Origin: JACQFV01 sp964593585
GTDB taxonomy: Bacteria > Zixibacteria > MSB-5A5 > WJJR01
DNA: 64,000 bases
NCBI GenBank assembly: GCA_964593585.1
Contig: CAZQIZ010000007.1
Location: 46,575-110,574, forward strand
Direction: 5' to 3'
Below are positions 26,485-35,356 of the stretch, one piece after another; positions within the stretch are counted from its first letter, which is position 1; every line of letters begins with the position of its first letter. A program made the position numbers and the translations under genes. The notes beneath the pieces are model-generated. The model was given only the letters and a program-made list of their open reading frames with translations. It ran no database searches and had not been told where the DNA came from.

Positions 26485-27879
26485 GTGTTTGTCTGCGACG
26501 CCCAAACTGCCTGCGAGATGACCAACGGCATCCTCGCCAACCCCGCATGGGGGCGGACGCGCTTCCGTGGCGCGACCAATGACACCCGTGCCCTGAAAAA
26601 GGGGAACGCCTTCTTCTGTCTGGCCGGCGGCAACACCGACGGCCACCAATACGCCGCCCGGGCCCGCGATCTCGGCGCCGGCGCGATCTTCGCCGAAAAG
26701 TCACGCGCGATCGAATGGAAGGACTGGCCGATTCCGGTCATCGGCGTCAATGATCCGCTCACCGCGCTCGGCGATCTGGCCTCGATCTACCGCCGGAACT
26801 TCAAGACCCGCTACGTCGCCATCACCGGCTCCGTCGGCAAGACAACGACGAAGGAGCTGACCGCCGCGGCGCTCGCGGCGAAATATCCCGTCTTCAAGTC
26901 GCCCGGCAACTTCAACAACCTGATCGGCATTCCGCTGGCGCTGCTCTCACGCCGCCAGGGCGGCGCCCCGGAGCGCGAAATCGGCGTGCTCGAATTCGGC
27001 ATGTCCACCCCCGGCGAAATCCGCCGCCTGGTCGAAATCGTCGGGCCGTCGTGGGGCGTGGTCACCCGCATCGGCGCCGCGCATCTGTTGCAGATGAAGT
27101 CGCTGGCGGCCATCGCCAAGGCCAAGCGCGAGCTCTTCGACTATGCCGACCCGCGGATGACCGCCTTCCTCAACAGCGATGACCCGTTCCAGCGTCGCTG
27201 GATGGCGCGCTGGCATCGTCCGACCGTCACCTATGGCCTCGATCCATCCCATACGCCCGACATCAGCGCCGCCGACGTCGAGGTGACGTCGCAGGGCATT
27301 CGCTTCACCGTGGCGCGCCGTCGCTTCACGCTTAAGCTGGCCGGCGATTACAACGTCCCCAACGCGCTAGCGGCCATCGCCGTCGCCCGCCATCTCGGCG
27401 TGCCCTACGAGGCCATGATCGCCAAGCTGGCGCGCGTCAAACCCGAAGGCGACCGCTCGCGTCTCATCCGCAAGGGCGGCGTCACCCTGATCGCCGATTG
27501 CTACAACGCCAACCCGACCTCGACCGCCGCGGCCATCGCCGCATTGCGGCGTTTTCCCGGCGCCTCCCGGCGCATCGCCGTGCTCGGCGCCATGCGCGAA
27601 TTGGGCGAACATGAAGTCGCCGCCCACCATGACATCGGCGCCGCCGCCGGCGCCCTCGACATCGTCGTCACCGTCGGCCCCGACGCCCGTCAGTACCGCA
27701 ACGGCGCGGCCGGCGCCGCCGAGTGGCACACCCTCGATGACCGCAACACCGTCGCGCCGTTCCTGGCCGCGGCGCTGCGTCCCGGCGATGTTGTCTTGTT
27801 CAAAGGCTCGCATTCGGAACGTTTGGAAGAGATCGTGAGGGAACTGACTGACGCGCTGGTGAAGGGCCAAACGACTTAA
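26485..27879 (+). CDS. murF: UDP-MurNAc-tripeptide:D-alanyl-D-alanine ligase
   Basis: 464 residues; adds D-Ala-D-Ala to complete the UDP-MurNAc-pentapeptide. Mur ligase domains are visible in order: FRGATNDTRALKKGNAFFCLAGGNTDGHQY (about 28-57), P-loop AITGSVGKTTTKELT near 112, PGNFNNLIGIPLALL, FGMSTPGEIRRL, and C-terminal LIADCYNANPTSTAAAIAAL. The start is GTG at 26485; no ATG lies between it and the nearest upstream in-frame stop (26410), and the ribosome binding site is weak. The 88-base gap to murE carries the hairpin at 26405-26434. Confidence 0.95.
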   Translation: MFVCDAQTACEMTNGILANPAWGRTRFRGATNDTRALKKGNAFFCLAGGNTDGHQYAARARDLGAGAIFAEKSRAIEWKDWPIPVIGVNDPLTALGDLASIYRRNFKTRYVAITGSVGKTTTKELTAAALAAKYPVFKSPGNFNNLIGIPLALLSRRQGGAPEREIGVLEFGMSTPGEIRRLVEIVGPSWGVVTRIGAAHLLQMKSLAAIAKAKRELFDYADPRMTAFLNSDDPFQRRWMARWHRPTVTYGLDPSHTPDISAADVEVTSQGIRFTVARRRFTLKLAGDYNVPNALAAIAVARHLGVPYEAMIAKLARVKPEGDRSRLIRKGGVTLIADCYNANPTSTAAAIAALRRFPGASRRIAVLGAMRELGEHEVAAHHDIGAAAGALDIVVTVGPDARQYRNGAAGAAEWHTLDDRNTVAPFLAAALRPGDVVLFKGSHSERLEEIVRELTDALVKGQTT

Positions 27880-27939
27880 TCGCGCGGCCGCATCCGCCGC
27901 GCCACGGACTCACAGGAATCGTCGACCGGAGAATCGCGC

Positions 27940-29031
27940 ATGTTTTACCACCTTCTCTATCCGCTCCACGAGACGATTTCGGCGTTCAATCTCTTCCGCT
28001 ATATCACCTTTCGCTCCGCCTACGCTGTCGTTACCGCGCTGGTGATCTCGATCTGGATCGGCCCCTATATCATCGCCGCGCTGCGCCGCCATCAGATCGG
28101 CCAGTCGATCCGCAAGGAGGGGCCGAAGTCGCACTACGCCAAGGAAGGCACCCCGACCATGGGCGGGCTGATCGTGCTGGCCTCGATCCTGATCCCGACC
28201 CTGCTCTGGGCCGACTTGACCAACCGCTACATCCAGTTGATCCTCTTTGTCACTGCCGGCATGGGCGCCATCGGTTTCATCGATGACTACTTCAAGGTGG
28301 TGCGCAAGCAATCGAAGGGATTGGTCGCCAAGAAGAAACTGGCCGGCCAACTGGTGCTGGGGCTCCTGCTCGGCGCCGCGCTGGTCGCCTGGCCGCCTTC
28401 GCCCGAGTTTTCCACCACCCACACCGATGTGCCATTCTTCAAGAATCTCGCGCTGCACCTCGGCGTCTTCTTCATCCCGTTTGTGCTGCTGGTGGTGGCC
28501 GCAACCTCGAATGCCGTCAATCTCACCGATGGCCTCGATGGGCTGGCGATCGGGCTTTCCGGCATCGCCTTTGTGGCCTTTGCCGGAGTCTGTTATGTCT
28601 CGGGGCGCACCGACTTCTCACGCTATCTCGGCATCACCTATCTGCCCGGTGTCGGCGAGCTGACCATTTACTGCGCCGCCACCCTCGGCGCCGCCCTGGG
28701 GTTCCTCTGGTTCAATTCGCACCCGGCCGAAGTCTTCATGGGGGACACCGGCTCGCTGGCGCTGGGCGGCGCGCTCGGCGCGATCGCCGTCCTGACCAAA
28801 AAGGAATTCATGCTGCTCATCCTGGGCGGCGTCTTCGCGGCCGAGGCGCTCTCGGTGATTCTGCAGGTCGGCTACTTCCGGATGACCGGCGGCAAACGCC
28901 TCTTCCGCATGGCGCCGATCCATCACCATTTCGAATTGATCGGCTGGCCCGAATCGAAGGTCGTCATCCGTTTCTGGATCATGGGCGCCATCTGCGCGCT
29001 GTTGACATTGTCGACGCTGAAAATCAGGTAA
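27940..29031 (+). CDS. mraY: Phospho-MurNAc-pentapeptide transferase
   Basis: 363 residues, about ten membrane helices; makes lipid I on undecaprenyl phosphate at the inner face of the plasma membrane. Conserved loops are present: EGPKSHYAKEGTPTMGG (about 64-80), the catalytic FIDDYFKVVRKQSKGL (about 109-124), NAVNLTDGLDGLAIG (about 189-203), and GDTGSLALGG with the histidine loop APIHHHFELIGW near 326. GGAGA lies 7 bases before the ATG. Sixty bases separate it from murF. Confidence 0.97.
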   Translation: MFYHLLYPLHETISAFNLFRYITFRSAYAVVTALVISIWIGPYIIAALRRHQIGQSIRKEGPKSHYAKEGTPTMGGLIVLASILIPTLLWADLTNRYIQLILFVTAGMGAIGFIDDYFKVVRKQSKGLVAKKKLAGQLVLGLLLGAALVAWPPSPEFSTTHTDVPFFKNLALHLGVFFIPFVLLVVAATSNAVNLTDGLDGLAIGLSGIAFVAFAGVCYVSGRTDFSRYLGITYLPGVGELTIYCAATLGAALGFLWFNSHPAEVFMGDTGSLALGGALGAIAVLTKKEFMLLILGGVFAAEALSVILQVGYFRMTGGKRLFRMAPIHHHFELIGWPESKVVIRFWIMGAICALLTLSTLKIR

Positions 29032-29085
29032 ACGGGTTCGGGGGCTTTTGCTCCCCGTCTCCAAATCGCCCAATGACACGAACCC

Positions 29086-30543
29086 ATGACACTCACCGTC
29101 ATTATTCCGAGCGCCGCACGTATGGCCGCGCATGACCGCAACAGCCGACGCGTCCCCGACGCGCGCACCATCGCCCGCTCGTCGGTGGTGGTGATTGGCA
29201 TGGCCCGCTCCGGTCTGGCCGCCGCCGGTTTGCTGGCCGAGCGCGGCGCGCGTGTCTTTGTCTCCGATGCCGCCCCCGCCGAAAAACTGGGCGAGGCGCT
29301 GGCCGCGTTGGACCGTCAGCAGATCCGCTACGAGACCGGCGGCCATAGCCCCGCCTGCCTCGAGCACGCCGACTTTGTCGTGACCAGCCCCGGTGTCGCC
29401 AACGACAATATCCTGATGGCCGCGGCGCGTGAGCGGGGCATCCCGGTCTTCTCCGAAATCGAAGCCGCCTTCTGGCTATCCGCCGCGCCGATTCTGGCCG
29501 TCACCGGCGCCAACGGCAAGACCACCACCACCTCCTGGCTGGGGGCGATCTACCAACGCGCCGGACGCGCCTCCCGCGTGGGCGGCAACATCGGCAACGC
29601 CTATGCCGACTTCGCCGCCACGCTCCCGCCGCAGGCGCGCGCCATCCTCGAAGTCTCCTCGTTCCAGTTGGAATACATCGCCGCCTTCCGTCCCCACGTC
29701 GCCGTGGTCACCAACATCACGCCAGACCATTTGGACCGTCATGGCTCGCTGGCCGAATATGCGCGCATGAAGTTCCGCATCTTCGAAAACCAGCGCGAGG
29801 ATGACATCGCCGTGCTCAACGCCGACGATCCGATCTCGCTGGCCGAGGAAAACCGCCACCGCGTCGGCTTGGGACAGCGCTGGTGGATCTCCGCGACCGC
29901 GCCGCGCACACCCGGCGTCTGGGTCGAGGGCAATCTCCTGCGCTATGACACCGGGCGCGCCGCCGGCATCGTCCCCGGCTCCGACCGTCTGATTCCTCCC
30001 GGCCTCCACAACCGCATGAACGCCGCCGCCGCGGTCGCCATGGCCTTGGCCGATGGCCTGGCCCCCGAGGAAATCGAGCCGGGGCTGACGTCCTTCCCCG
30101 GCTGTGAGCACCGTCTCGAATTCGTCGACGAAGTCGGCGGGGTGCGCTTTGTCAACGACTCCAAGGCGACCAACCCCGACAGCGTCGCCAAGGCGATTGT
30201 CTCCTTCGACCGTCCGTTGGTGGTCCTGATGGGCGGGCTCGACAAGGGCACCGATTTCTCCGTGCTCGGCGATGAGCTGTCCCGACGCGCCCGCGCGCTG
30301 GTTTTCACCGGCAAGGCCGCGCCGAAACTTGAAGTCGAGCTCGGCGCACGGCTGCCATACCGGACCGCGGCGCGTTTTGCCGACGCCTTCGCCGCCGCCG
30401 TCGAACTGGCCCAGCCCGGAGACATTGTCCTGCTCTCGCCCGGGTGCGCTTCCTTTGATCAGTTCAACAACTACGAACATCGCGGCCAGGTCTTCAAGGA
30501 CCTGGTCCGTGAACTTGCGAAAGCCAGCGGGGGAACGACATGA
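29086..30543 (+). CDS. murD: UDP-MurNAc-L-alanine:D-glutamate ligase
   Basis: 485 residues from the ATG at 29086, longer than the usual 440-460, so the real start may be the ATG at 29122 (473 residues); neither has a clear ribosome binding site. It adds D-Glu to UDP-MurNAc-L-Ala. A Rossmann N-terminus SSVVVIGMARSGLAAAGLL is followed by TSPGVANDN, P-loop AVTGANGKTTTTSWLG, VSSFQLEYI, ITPDHLDRHGSL and C-terminal FVNDSKATNPDSVAKAI and LSPGCASFDQFNNYEHRG. The stop overlaps the ftsW start. Confidence 0.95.
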   Translation: MTLTVIIPSAARMAAHDRNSRRVPDARTIARSSVVVIGMARSGLAAAGLLAERGARVFVSDAAPAEKLGEALAALDRQQIRYETGGHSPACLEHADFVVTSPGVANDNILMAAARERGIPVFSEIEAAFWLSAAPILAVTGANGKTTTTSWLGAIYQRAGRASRVGGNIGNAYADFAATLPPQARAILEVSSFQLEYIAAFRPHVAVVTNITPDHLDRHGSLAEYARMKFRIFENQREDDIAVLNADDPISLAEENRHRVGLGQRWWISATAPRTPGVWVEGNLLRYDTGRAAGIVPGSDRLIPPGLHNRMNAAAAVAMALADGLAPEEIEPGLTSFPGCEHRLEFVDEVGGVRFVNDSKATNPDSVAKAIVSFDRPLVVLMGGLDKGTDFSVLGDELSRRARALVFTGKAAPKLEVELGARLPYRTAARFADAFAAAVELAQPGDIVLLSPGCASFDQFNNYEHRGQVFKDLVRELAKASGGTT

Positions 30544-31706
30544 CCAGGACCGTGGCAATTGCCCACAGCATTCTCGATCTGTTCAACCCGGCCAACGCCG
30601 GGCTCACCCGCGGCGGACGGTCGAAGGTGCCGCCCGCCGACCGCTGGATCTGGTTGTCCGCTATGTTTCTCATGGCGCTGGGCACTGTGATGGTCCTCTC
30701 GTCGTCGGCGATGCTCGCCGATCGCAAATTCGGCTCGCCCGGATTTTTCTGGGCGCGCCAATTGGTCTGGTGGGGACTGGCGACCGCGCTCTTGATCGGC
30801 GTCTCGCGCATCGATCATCGCAAGTTCCGCACCTGGGCGCCGCTCATGCTGTTGATCGCCTTCGCGCTGGTTGTCACCGCGCGGTTGTTGCCGCCGATCA
30901 AGGATGTCCACCGCTGGATCGATCTGGGGCCGTTCCGTCTCCAGCCCGCCGAGGTCTTCCGGCTTTCGTTTGTCGTTTACGCCGCCGCCTTTCTCGCCAA
31001 GCGCGGCGAAGCGATTGAATCGTGGAAAAGTTGGATCGTGCTGGTCGGCATCCTTGGGGTCGGGTCGGTCCTGCTCATCTCGCTGCCGGAGTTTTCCGCC
31101 GCGCTCACGCTCTGGGGCACATCGGGCCTGCTGCTGATTGCCGCCGGCGTCCGCTGGCGCCATGTCCTGCCGGCCGCCGGCGTCGCCGTCATCGGCGCGA
31201 TCATCGTCGTCTACGGCATCGGCTACAAAACCGAGCGCGTCAATCAGTGGGCCGACGGCCTCACTGTCACCGGCGGGATGTACCAGGTCCAGCAATCGAA
31301 GTACGCGTTCGGTTCCGGCGGACCCTTGGGGCAGGGGCTGGGGCAGGGGATCGCCAAGATGTCGTATCTGCCCGAACCCCACACCGACTTCATCCTCGCC
31401 TCCATTGGCGAGGAACTGGGATTTGTCGGCGTCACCTGTGTCTGGATGGCCTTCGGTCTCTTGGTCTATCGCGGCTGGCGCGCCGCCATGCGCGCTCCCG
31501 ACCGTTTCGGCTATCTGCTCTGCATCGGCATCGGCGCGTCGCTGTTCGTCAACGCCGCGCTGAACGCGTCGGTGGCGATGGGGCTGTCGCCCGTCACCGG
31601 GTTGCCGCTGCCCTTGGTCAGTTATGGCGGCTCATCGCTTCTCTGCACCGCGATGGGCTGGGGAATGGTTTTGAACGTCTCGCGCTTCCGTCTGGCGCAG
31701 GCATAG
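30540..31706 (+). CDS. ftsW: SEDS-family septal peptidoglycan glycosyltransferase
   Basis: 388 residues with about ten membrane helices. SEDS features are visible: WIDLGPFRLQPAEVFRLS (about 124-141), the extracellular loop with YQVQQSKYAFGSGGPLGQGLGQG (about 246-268), EPHTDFILASIGEELGF (about 277-293) and PLPLVSYGGSSLLCTA near the end. FtsW polymerises glycan strands at the septum with FtsI. ATG overlaps the murD stop (ATGA). The following 196 bases to murG hold a paired dispersed repeat. Confidence 0.95.
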   Translation: MTRTVAIAHSILDLFNPANAGLTRGGRSKVPPADRWIWLSAMFLMALGTVMVLSSSAMLADRKFGSPGFFWARQLVWWGLATALLIGVSRIDHRKFRTWAPLMLLIAFALVVTARLLPPIKDVHRWIDLGPFRLQPAEVFRLSFVVYAAAFLAKRGEAIESWKSWIVLVGILGVGSVLLISLPEFSAALTLWGTSGLLLIAAGVRWRHVLPAAGVAVIGAIIVVYGIGYKTERVNQWADGLTVTGGMYQVQQSKYAFGSGGPLGQGLGQGIAKMSYLPEPHTDFILASIGEELGFVGVTCVWMAFGLLVYRGWRAAMRAPDRFGYLLCIGIGASLFVNAALNASVAMGLSPVTGLPLPLVSYGGSSLLCTAMGWGMVLNVSRFRLAQA

Positions 31707-31735
31707 GAGTGGGCACCGCATGACCCAGACCGCGC

Positions 31736-31883
31736 AACAAAGATTGCTTCGTCGGCCCGACCATGAGACGTCGGGCCTCCTCGCAATGACGGTGATGCCG
31801 ATGACCACCGTCATTGCGAGGAGGGCGCGCGCAGCCGCGGATCCTGAGGCGAGCGGATGCGCGCGCCCGACGAAGCAATCCTT
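31736..31883. repeat. Inverted pair of the ATTGCTTCGTCG...CTCGCAATGACGG element inside the dcw cluster
   Basis: Forward copy 31736-31793 (CAACAAAGATTGCTTCGTCG to CTCCTCGCAATGACGGT) faces a reverse copy 31808-31883 (CCGTCATTGCGAGGAGG to CGACGAAGCAATCCTTG). The transcript could fold into a long hairpin between ftsW and murG. Same head-to-head arrangement as 5373-5590. Confidence 0.85.
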
Positions 31884-31902
31884 GTCCAGGACGGGCGGCT
31901 GA

Positions 31903-32985
31903 ATGCGCGTCCTGTTGGCCGCCGGCGGCACCGGGGGACACCTGATCCCCGCCGTCCGCATTTCCGAGGCGATTGCGCGTCGCCGACGCGACGCCGAGTT
32001 TGTGTTTGTGGGGTCCGACAAAGGGTTTGAGGAACGAGTGATCAGCGCCCGCCACCAACGCTACATCGGCCTTCCTGCGCGCGGGTTCTCGCGCCGGCGT
32101 CTCTGGCGCAACATCCCGGCGCTGGTCCACAACTGGCGCGCTGGACGCATGGCCAAGGCGCTGGTGCGCGATTTCAAGCCCGATGTCGCCGTCGGATGCG
32201 GCGGCTATGCCTCCTATTTCCCCGTCCGCGCCTGCGCCGACGCCAAACTGCCGTTTATCCTTCAGGAGCAGAACCGTCTGCCGGGGCTGGCCACACGCTG
32301 GCTGTCCGGCGACGCCGACACCGTCTTCATCGCCTTCGATGAAAGCCGCGCCCATCTTCCCAAAGCGCGTCAGATCGTGCTCTCCGGCAATCCGATTGAT
32401 CCGCGCCTGGCGACGCTGTCGCGCGAAGAGGCCCGCCGCGCCTGGAATCTCCCCGAGGATGCCACCGTGCTGCTGGTCACCGGCGGCTCGACCGGCGCGC
32501 GCTCGATCAACGACAACATTGCCCGCGGCCTCCATCAACCCGCCGAACAGCCCGTCTATCTGCTCTGGCAGACCGGCGCGCAAGGGTCGCCGTGGGATGG
32601 ACGCGCCGCCGCCGGCTGGCATGTGCGCACCTTCGCCTTCACCGACAAGATGACCGAGGCCTTCGTCGCCGCCGATCTGATCGTCGCCCGCTCCGGCGCG
32701 CTGACCATCTCGGAACTCTGCGCCTGCGGACGTCCCGCGATCCTGGTGCCGTATCCGCTCGCCACCGGCGACCATCAGACGCAAAACGCCCAAGTGCTTG
32801 CCGAGGCCGGCGGGGCGCTGCTGTTGCGCGATCAGGATCTGGAAAGTGAATTACTGCTGGCGCAATCGCAACTTCTGTTGAATGATCCGGAACGCCTTCG
32901 CCAGATGGCGCAGGCCAACCGAAAACTGGGCAAGCCCGACGCGGCCGACCGCATCGCCGCCCGCGTCCTGGAGCTCTGCTCTTAA
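31903..32985 (+). CDS. murG: UDP-GlcNAc:undecaprenyl-PP-MurNAc-pentapeptide GlcNAc transferase
   Basis: 360 residues, GT28 family; converts lipid I to lipid II at the inner membrane surface. Glycine-rich GGTGGHLIPAVRISEAI lies at the N-terminus, VGCGGYASYFPVR and FILQEQNRLPGLATRWL in the first half, and VTGGSTGARSINDNI, LIVARSGALTISELCACGRPAILVPYPLATGDHQTQNA in the donor-binding half. ATG directly follows the repeat pair, with GGACGGGCGG upstream as a weak ribosome binding site. Confidence 0.96.
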   Translation: MRVLLAAGGTGGHLIPAVRISEAIARRRRDAEFVFVGSDKGFEERVISARHQRYIGLPARGFSRRRLWRNIPALVHNWRAGRMAKALVRDFKPDVAVGCGGYASYFPVRACADAKLPFILQEQNRLPGLATRWLSGDADTVFIAFDESRAHLPKARQIVLSGNPIDPRLATLSREEARRAWNLPEDATVLLVTGGSTGARSINDNIARGLHQPAEQPVYLLWQTGAQGSPWDGRAAAGWHVRTFAFTDKMTEAFVAADLIVARSGALTISELCACGRPAILVPYPLATGDHQTQNAQVLAEAGGALLLRDQDLESELLLAQSQLLLNDPERLRQMAQANRKLGKPDAADRIAARVLELCS

Positions 32986-33021
32986 GAGGTCCCATCGGGC
33001 CCATAGGACCGATAAAGTATC

Positions 33022-34419
33022 ATGTGGCACCGTAGAGTCAGAAAACTCCACTTCGTCGGCATCGGCGGCGCCGGCATGTCCGGGATCGCCGAAATCCTCA
33101 AGGCCTCCGGCTACTCGATCTCCGGCTCCGATCTGGCCGAGTCCGAAGTCACCGACCACATGCGCCGCCTCGGCATCCCGGTGGTCATCGGCCACGAGGC
33201 CGAAAGCATCCTCGGCGCCGATGTGATCGTGATCTCCTCAGCGGTAGGGGAGGATAACCCCGAAGTCCAGGCCGCCCGCGCCGCCAAGGTCCCGGTCATC
33301 CGCCGCGCCGAAATGCTCGGCGAGCTGATGCGGTTGAAATTCTCCATCGGCATCGCCGGCACCCACGGCAAGACCACCACCACCTCGATGATCGGCCACA
33401 TCCTCACCAGGGCCGGCCTCGACCCGACCGTGATTGTCGGCGGACGATTGATTAATCTCGATGCCAACGCCCAACTCGGCAAAAGCGAGTATCTCGTCGC
33501 CGAAGCCGACGAATACGATCACTCCTTCCTGGCGCTGCATCCGACCGTGGCGATTGCCACCAATCTCGAGGAAGACCACCTCGACTGCTACAAGGACCTG
33601 GCCGACCTGCAGGAGAACTTCCTGCAGTTTTTCAAGCGCGTGCCTTTCTATGGCACCGTGCTGACCAACGCCAACTCGCCGGCCCTGGCGGCCATCGAGG
33701 AGCGCATCGAACGTCCCCATCGCACCTTCGGCATCGGCGTCGCCGCCGATATTGTTGCCGAATCCCTGGTGGTTTCGTCGCGCTCCAGCCGGTTTGATCT
33801 GTACAGCGACGGCAAACGCTGCGGCACGGTCGAGGTGCCGCTCCCGGGACGCCACAACGCCGAAAACGCGCTGGCCGCCTGCGCCGTCGGATTGGAACTG
33901 GAGCTGCCCTTCGCCCACCTGCGCGATGGCATCGCGACATTCACCGGCGTGGGACGTCGTTTCGAGATCAAAGGCGCGGTGGGCGGCATCACCGTGGTCG
34001 ATGACTATGGCCACCATCCCACCGAAGTGCGCGCCGCGCTGGCCGCCGGCCGCAACTGGCTTGATGGCCAGGGACGGTTGATCGCCGTCTTCCAGCCGCA
34101 CCTGTTTTCGCGCACCCGCGACTTCCATGCCGCCTTTGCCGAGGCGCTGGCGCAGGCCGATGGCATCGTGCTGGCCCCGATCTACCCGGCCCGCGAAAAA
34201 CCGATGCCCGGCGTAACCTCCGCACTGATCGCGCAGCATCTCAGGGGCAAGCGCTTCGTGCTGGGTTGTGTCACGCCGCCGGATTTGAACGCCTGCGTCG
34301 ATGCCGTCCTCGGCTGGGCCCAGCCCGGCGATCTGGTCATGACCATCGGCGCCGGTTCGGTCTACCGTCTCGGGCCGGAGATTCTCGACAAACTCAAACC
34401 CACGCTGGCGGCTGTCTGA
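33022..34419 (+). CDS. murC: UDP-MurNAc:L-alanine ligase
   Basis: 465 residues; first amino-acid addition to UDP-MurNAc. LHFVGIGGAGMSGIAEIL starts the NAD-like N-domain, GIAGTHGKTTTTSMIGHIL (about 111-129) is the P-loop, VAEADEYDHSFL and TNLEEDHLDCYKD form the Mg/ATP site, and VVDDYGHHPTEVRAAL starts the C-domain. A 36-base gap to murG contains GGTCC-N13-GGACC, related to the hairpin after ftsA. The stop overlaps the ftsQ ATG by one base (TGATG). Confidence 0.96.
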   Translation: MWHRRVRKLHFVGIGGAGMSGIAEILKASGYSISGSDLAESEVTDHMRRLGIPVVIGHEAESILGADVIVISSAVGEDNPEVQAARAAKVPVIRRAEMLGELMRLKFSIGIAGTHGKTTTTSMIGHILTRAGLDPTVIVGGRLINLDANAQLGKSEYLVAEADEYDHSFLALHPTVAIATNLEEDHLDCYKDLADLQENFLQFFKRVPFYGTVLTNANSPALAAIEERIERPHRTFGIGVAADIVAESLVVSSRSSRFDLYSDGKRCGTVEVPLPGRHNAENALAACAVGLELELPFAHLRDGIATFTGVGRRFEIKGAVGGITVVDDYGHHPTEVRAALAAGRNWLDGQGRLIAVFQPHLFSRTRDFHAAFAEALAQADGIVLAPIYPAREKPMPGVTSALIAQHLRGKRFVLGCVTPPDLNACVDAVLGWAQPGDLVMTIGAGSVYRLGPEILDKLKPTLAAV

Positions 34420-35318
34420 TGCGCGAGACCATTCTCCATTCCGATCTTGCCGCCGCCCCCGACCGGGGGGCGAGTGTCTTTGGCCGCCGCCGCTGGCGTC
34501 TCTGGGTCCTGGTGGGCGAAACCGCGCTGCTGATCGGCGGAATCGCCGCGCACCTCTGGCCGGTGCTGACCGTCAGCGAAGTCCGCTACCAGGGACCGTC
34601 GCTCTGGGAGGCGGAAGTCCGTTCGCTGGTCACGCTGCCCTCCGATGGCAACATCCTGCATTTCCGTCCCGATGACGCCGAATCCCGCATCGAATCGCGT
34701 TTCAGCGACCGCGGCGACGCGCAGGTGCGCATCGAGCTGCCCGGATGCATCGCGATCAGAATGAATCCGTATGAGCCCCGTCTCTGGGGTGACGGCGGCA
34801 TCGGCATCGCCCCCGATGGCTCGCTGTTGGCCGATCCGGCTGAACGTCCCGAGTTGCCGCGCTGGAACCCCGGCATCGATTGGGAGGGCTCCACGCCTCT
34901 GGCCGAACGCGCCCGCGCCGCCGCCGCGACCTGGGCGGAATTCAAACGCGCTGACACACGTTTCGAGTTCATCACCGACGAGTGGACCTGTGATCCGACC
35001 TGTGGCTGGACGTCGACCGCCGTCGACGGCAAGACCCGGATCATTCTTGGGCATACTGACATCGCCGCGCGCGCCCAGCGCGTTGCCCGGCTTCTGGCCC
35101 AGGGCGATACCCTGTTGGCCAAACCCTGCGTCATCGATGCCCGCTTCAATGGCCAACTGCTTCTGAGTCTGGTCCCCGAAGCGCCGCCGGACAGCGCCGC
35201 CGCCGACTCCACCATGGTCGCTGCGGGCGACCCGGCGCCGGCCCCGACAAAGCAAAGCAAGGCCGCTCCGTCCAAACGCCAGGGAAAGGCGAAGGGGCGT
35301 CCCGAACCGGTCAGATAG
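34419..35318 (+). CDS. ftsQ: Cell division protein FtsQ-like (POTRA domain)
   Basis: 299 residues. A cytoplasmic basic tail (FGRRRWR) and one membrane helix (LWVLVGETALLIGGIAAHLW, about 28-47) lead into a POTRA-like domain (VSEVRYQGPSLWEAEVRSLV to VRIELPGCIAIRMNPYEP, about 51-125) and a beta domain to about 250. The last 45 residues are a Lys/Pro/Ala-rich tail, possibly disordered. FtsQ bridges early and late divisome proteins. Sequence conservation is low, so position between murC and ftsA supports the call. Usual FtsQ length is 250-290. Confidence 0.85.
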   Translation: MRETILHSDLAAAPDRGASVFGRRRWRLWVLVGETALLIGGIAAHLWPVLTVSEVRYQGPSLWEAEVRSLVTLPSDGNILHFRPDDAESRIESRFSDRGDAQVRIELPGCIAIRMNPYEPRLWGDGGIGIAPDGSLLADPAERPELPRWNPGIDWEGSTPLAERARAAAATWAEFKRADTRFEFITDEWTCDPTCGWTSTAVDGKTRIILGHTDIAARAQRVARLLAQGDTLLAKPCVIDARFNGQLLLSLVPEAPPDSAAADSTMVAAGDPAPAPTKQSKAAPSKRQGKAKGRPEPVR

Positions 35319-35356
35319 ATGAGGAAGAGGATGGATAGACAAGCGAAAGGACGCGC

